NCBI GenBank assembly: GCA_910584235.1
Contig: CAJTZD010000070.1
Span: 9,462 to 17,064 of the forward strand
Reading direction: 5' to 3'
Length of the DNA: 7,603 nt
DNA from: an uncultured Acetatifactor sp.
GTDB taxonomy: Bacteria > Bacillota > Clostridia > Lachnospirales > Lachnospiraceae
Positions 6,490 through 7,603 of the stretch are shown in pieces. Each line of letters begins with the position of its first letter. The first letter of the stretch is position 1. A model generated the notes under the pieces. It was given only the letters and a program-made list of their open reading frames with translations, had not been told where the DNA came from and did not search any database. A program made the translations under genes and the position numbers.

Positions 6490-7460
6490 GAAGATTCTCC
6501 AGACCGACTGCCGTACACTTCCCCCATCTTCCGTATTCTAATCTCCAGTTCCTCCCGCACCCAATCCGGCTCCAGCACCCTGGCGGAAGGTCCAAAGGAC
6601 AGTATCAGTCCGTAAACCCAGTCGTCCACCGGACAGCGCATCCGAATCTCGAAATCCCCCTGAGGCAGCACCGTAATTTCATCCTCCTCGAACCTGTCAT
6701 AGACCCTGTAAGCCTCCTTTCTGTCTATGCGGAAAAGGATTTCCGGCAGCTCAGGCTTCACGGCTTTGCATGATTCTCTCAAGGGCCCGGTCTTTCCCGA
6801 TTCCCCGATCTCTTTCTGTCCGCTGCACTCTCCGGTCTCCTCCTTGTGCCGCTGTCCCGGTTCAAAGGTTTCCTCCAGAACCTCCATCTGCTTCATCCGA
6901 AGCACCTTGAAGAGGCGCATGGCTTTCCTGGTCCTGCAATAGGCCCTCAGATACCATGTATATTCCTTGAACAGAAGCTGAACCGGCTCCACCTCCCGCA
7001 AGGCTCTGTCCCCATCCCGTCCGTAATAGTAAAACTTCATCACATGCCTGCCGAGAATAGCCTCCTTGATCTGTCCGAACAATTCTCCCCGTCTGCCGCT
7101 CCAGTCCGAGAAGTCAATGGCCACCCAGTCCAAAGGTTCCGTTCTGAAGAAAGTCTCCAGCTTCTCCAGAATCTTCCCGTCCTTAGATGCCCCCACCTCC
7201 CGCAAGCTGGCCAGCGCCGCCAGAATCCTGCCCTGCTCCTCTCCGGACAGCAATAGCTTATCCAGGACAAAGCGTTCCATCAGCCGGATACCGCCGCCCT
7301 TGCCCCTGCTGGCGTACACCGGAATGCCCGCCATGGAAAGGCTCTCTACGTCACGATAGACAGTGCGCGTAGACACCTCGAAATGCTCCGCCAGTTCCTC
7401 CGCTGTCACAGCTTCTTTGTTCATTAAGATATATATCATTTCCAGCTGTCTGTTTACCAT
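6468..7460 (-). CDS. YafY-type helix-turn-helix regulator with WYL domain
   Basis: DeoR/YafY-like transcription factor of 330 residues. The N-terminal winged helix-turn-helix spans about 3-60 (EELAEHFEVSTRTVYRDVESLSMAGIPVYASRGKGGGIRL). A WYL ligand-sensing domain covers about 125-195, with W169-Y170-L171 in TWYLRAYC and the R-LFKVLR segment at 182-188. A WCX-type C-terminal domain spans about 241-312. A charged, low-complexity linker (about 201-240) between WYL and WCX is longer than I would expect, but the frame is intact. Start ATG 7460 follows a G-rich GGGGGA (complement of 7467-7472), a weak Shine-Dalgarno. The gene lies just upstream of the lyase on the same strand, so read-through could co-express them, though the lyase has its own promoter. 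The target is unknown: self-regulation is suggested by its promoter palindrome, and control of the lyase is possible from adjacency only. Confidence 0.92.
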   Translation of the reverse strand: MVNRQLEMIYILMNKEAVTAEELAEHFEVSTRTVYRDVESLSMAGIPVYASRGKGGGIRLMERFVLDKLLLSGEEQGRILAALASLREVGASKDGKILEKLETFFRTEPLDWVAIDFSDWSGRRGELFGQIKEAILGRHVMKFYYYGRDGDRALREVEPVQLLFKEYTWYLRAYCRTRKAMRLFKVLRMKQMEVLEETFEPGQRHKEETGECSGQKEIGESGKTGPLRESCKAVKPELPEILFRIDRKEAYRVYDRFEEDEITVLPQGDFEIRMRCPVDDWVYGLILSFGPSARVLEPDWVREELEIRIRKMGEVYGSRSGESSCIPTEI

Positions 7461-7496
7461 CGCTTATCCCCCATTCGGCATTTCTTGATACGACCC

Positions 7497-7525
7497 ATTG
7501 TACCAAGCCACTTACGTGGCGGCAA
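7497..7525 (-). promoter_or_regulatory. Predicted promoter of the WYL regulator gene
   Basis: On the minus strand: -35 TTGCCG (7525 to 7520), exact 17-bp spacer, extended -10 TGgTACAAT (hexamer 7502 to 7497). Predicted start near 7490, leader about 30 nt. An A/T-tract directly upstream of the -35 (about 7531-7540) could act as an UP element. Confidence 0.65.
7507..7520. promoter_or_regulatory. Operator-like palindrome inside the WYL regulator promoter
   Basis: GCCAC-TTAC-GTGGC, a perfect 5-bp inverted repeat around 4 bp, filling most of the -35/-10 spacer of the regulator's own promoter. A protein bound here would block RNA polymerase, so it is a candidate autorepression site. Not followed by a T-run, so not a terminator. 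Confidence 0.45.
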
Positions 7526-7603
7526 GTTCTAAAAAAATTTCTCTAAAGTTTCCCAAAAAAGTAGCAGTTTTTGTGTTTATGGTGTATTGTTGAGTTACCC
7601 CTA
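7526..7603. other. AT-rich intergenic DNA to the right edge
   Basis: Rich in A and T runs. No convincing gene, terminator or second promoter seen. It is probably upstream DNA of the WYL regulator gene and of whatever lies beyond the window. Confidence 0.5.

Noticed and set aside
7553..7575. A-run, GTAGCAG, T-run near the right edge as a terminator
   Set aside because: Only A-T pairs could form the stem and there is no GC clamp; no gene is known to end there.

Overview
The window carries five protein-coding genes and no RNA genes, mobile elements or CRISPR. It looks like chromosome from a low-GC-phylum anaerobe, most likely a gut Lachnospiraceae/Clostridia member. The evidence is a circularly permuted GH3 beta-glucosidase, a DUF4886 SGNH protein, an oxygen-sensitive Fe-S serine/cysteine lyase of the UPF0597 type, strong AGGAG ribosome sites, and AT-rich intergenic DNA between moderately GC-rich genes. 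This assignment is inference from gene content, not a search.

Layout from left to right: (1) an AraC-family sensor/regulator gene on + (86-1141). (2) A bidirectional intrinsic terminator (1185-1232). (3) A GH3 glycosidase gene on - (1252-4098), tail-to-tail with the regulator. (4) A 314-bp divergent regulatory region (4099-4412). (5) A DUF4886/SGNH hydrolase gene on + (4413-5162). (6) A UPF0597 cysteine desulfidase / serine dehydratase-alpha gene on - (5152-6423), whose 3' end overlaps the SGNH gene by 11 bp. (7) A YafY-type WYL-domain regulator gene on - (6468-7460), upstream of and co-directional with the lyase gene. (8) A promoter region with an operator-like palindrome to the right edge.

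The most interesting structure is in the divergent region. The 11-bp element ATTGACAGTTG occurs twice as a perfect inverted pair (4188-4198 on -, 4302-4312 on +). Each copy lies exactly 24 bp (counted from its TTGACA) upstream of a plausible -10 hexamer and runs into the -35 position of its own divergent promoter. This suggests that the GH3 enzyme and the uncharacterised SGNH hydrolase are controlled by the same factor. The adjacent AraC-family protein is the obvious candidate. Neither enzyme has a visible signal peptide, so a reasonable hypothesis is a small intracellular module in which the SGNH protein removes an acyl substituent from an imported oligosaccharide and the GH3 enzyme removes beta-linked sugars, with the AraC protein sensing the sugar. 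No transporter is in the window.

The right half (lyase plus WYL regulator) appears functionally separate. The lyase has its own strong promoter inside the 3' end of the regulator gene, and the regulator's promoter carries a perfect-stem palindrome between its -35 and -10, suggestive of autoregulation.
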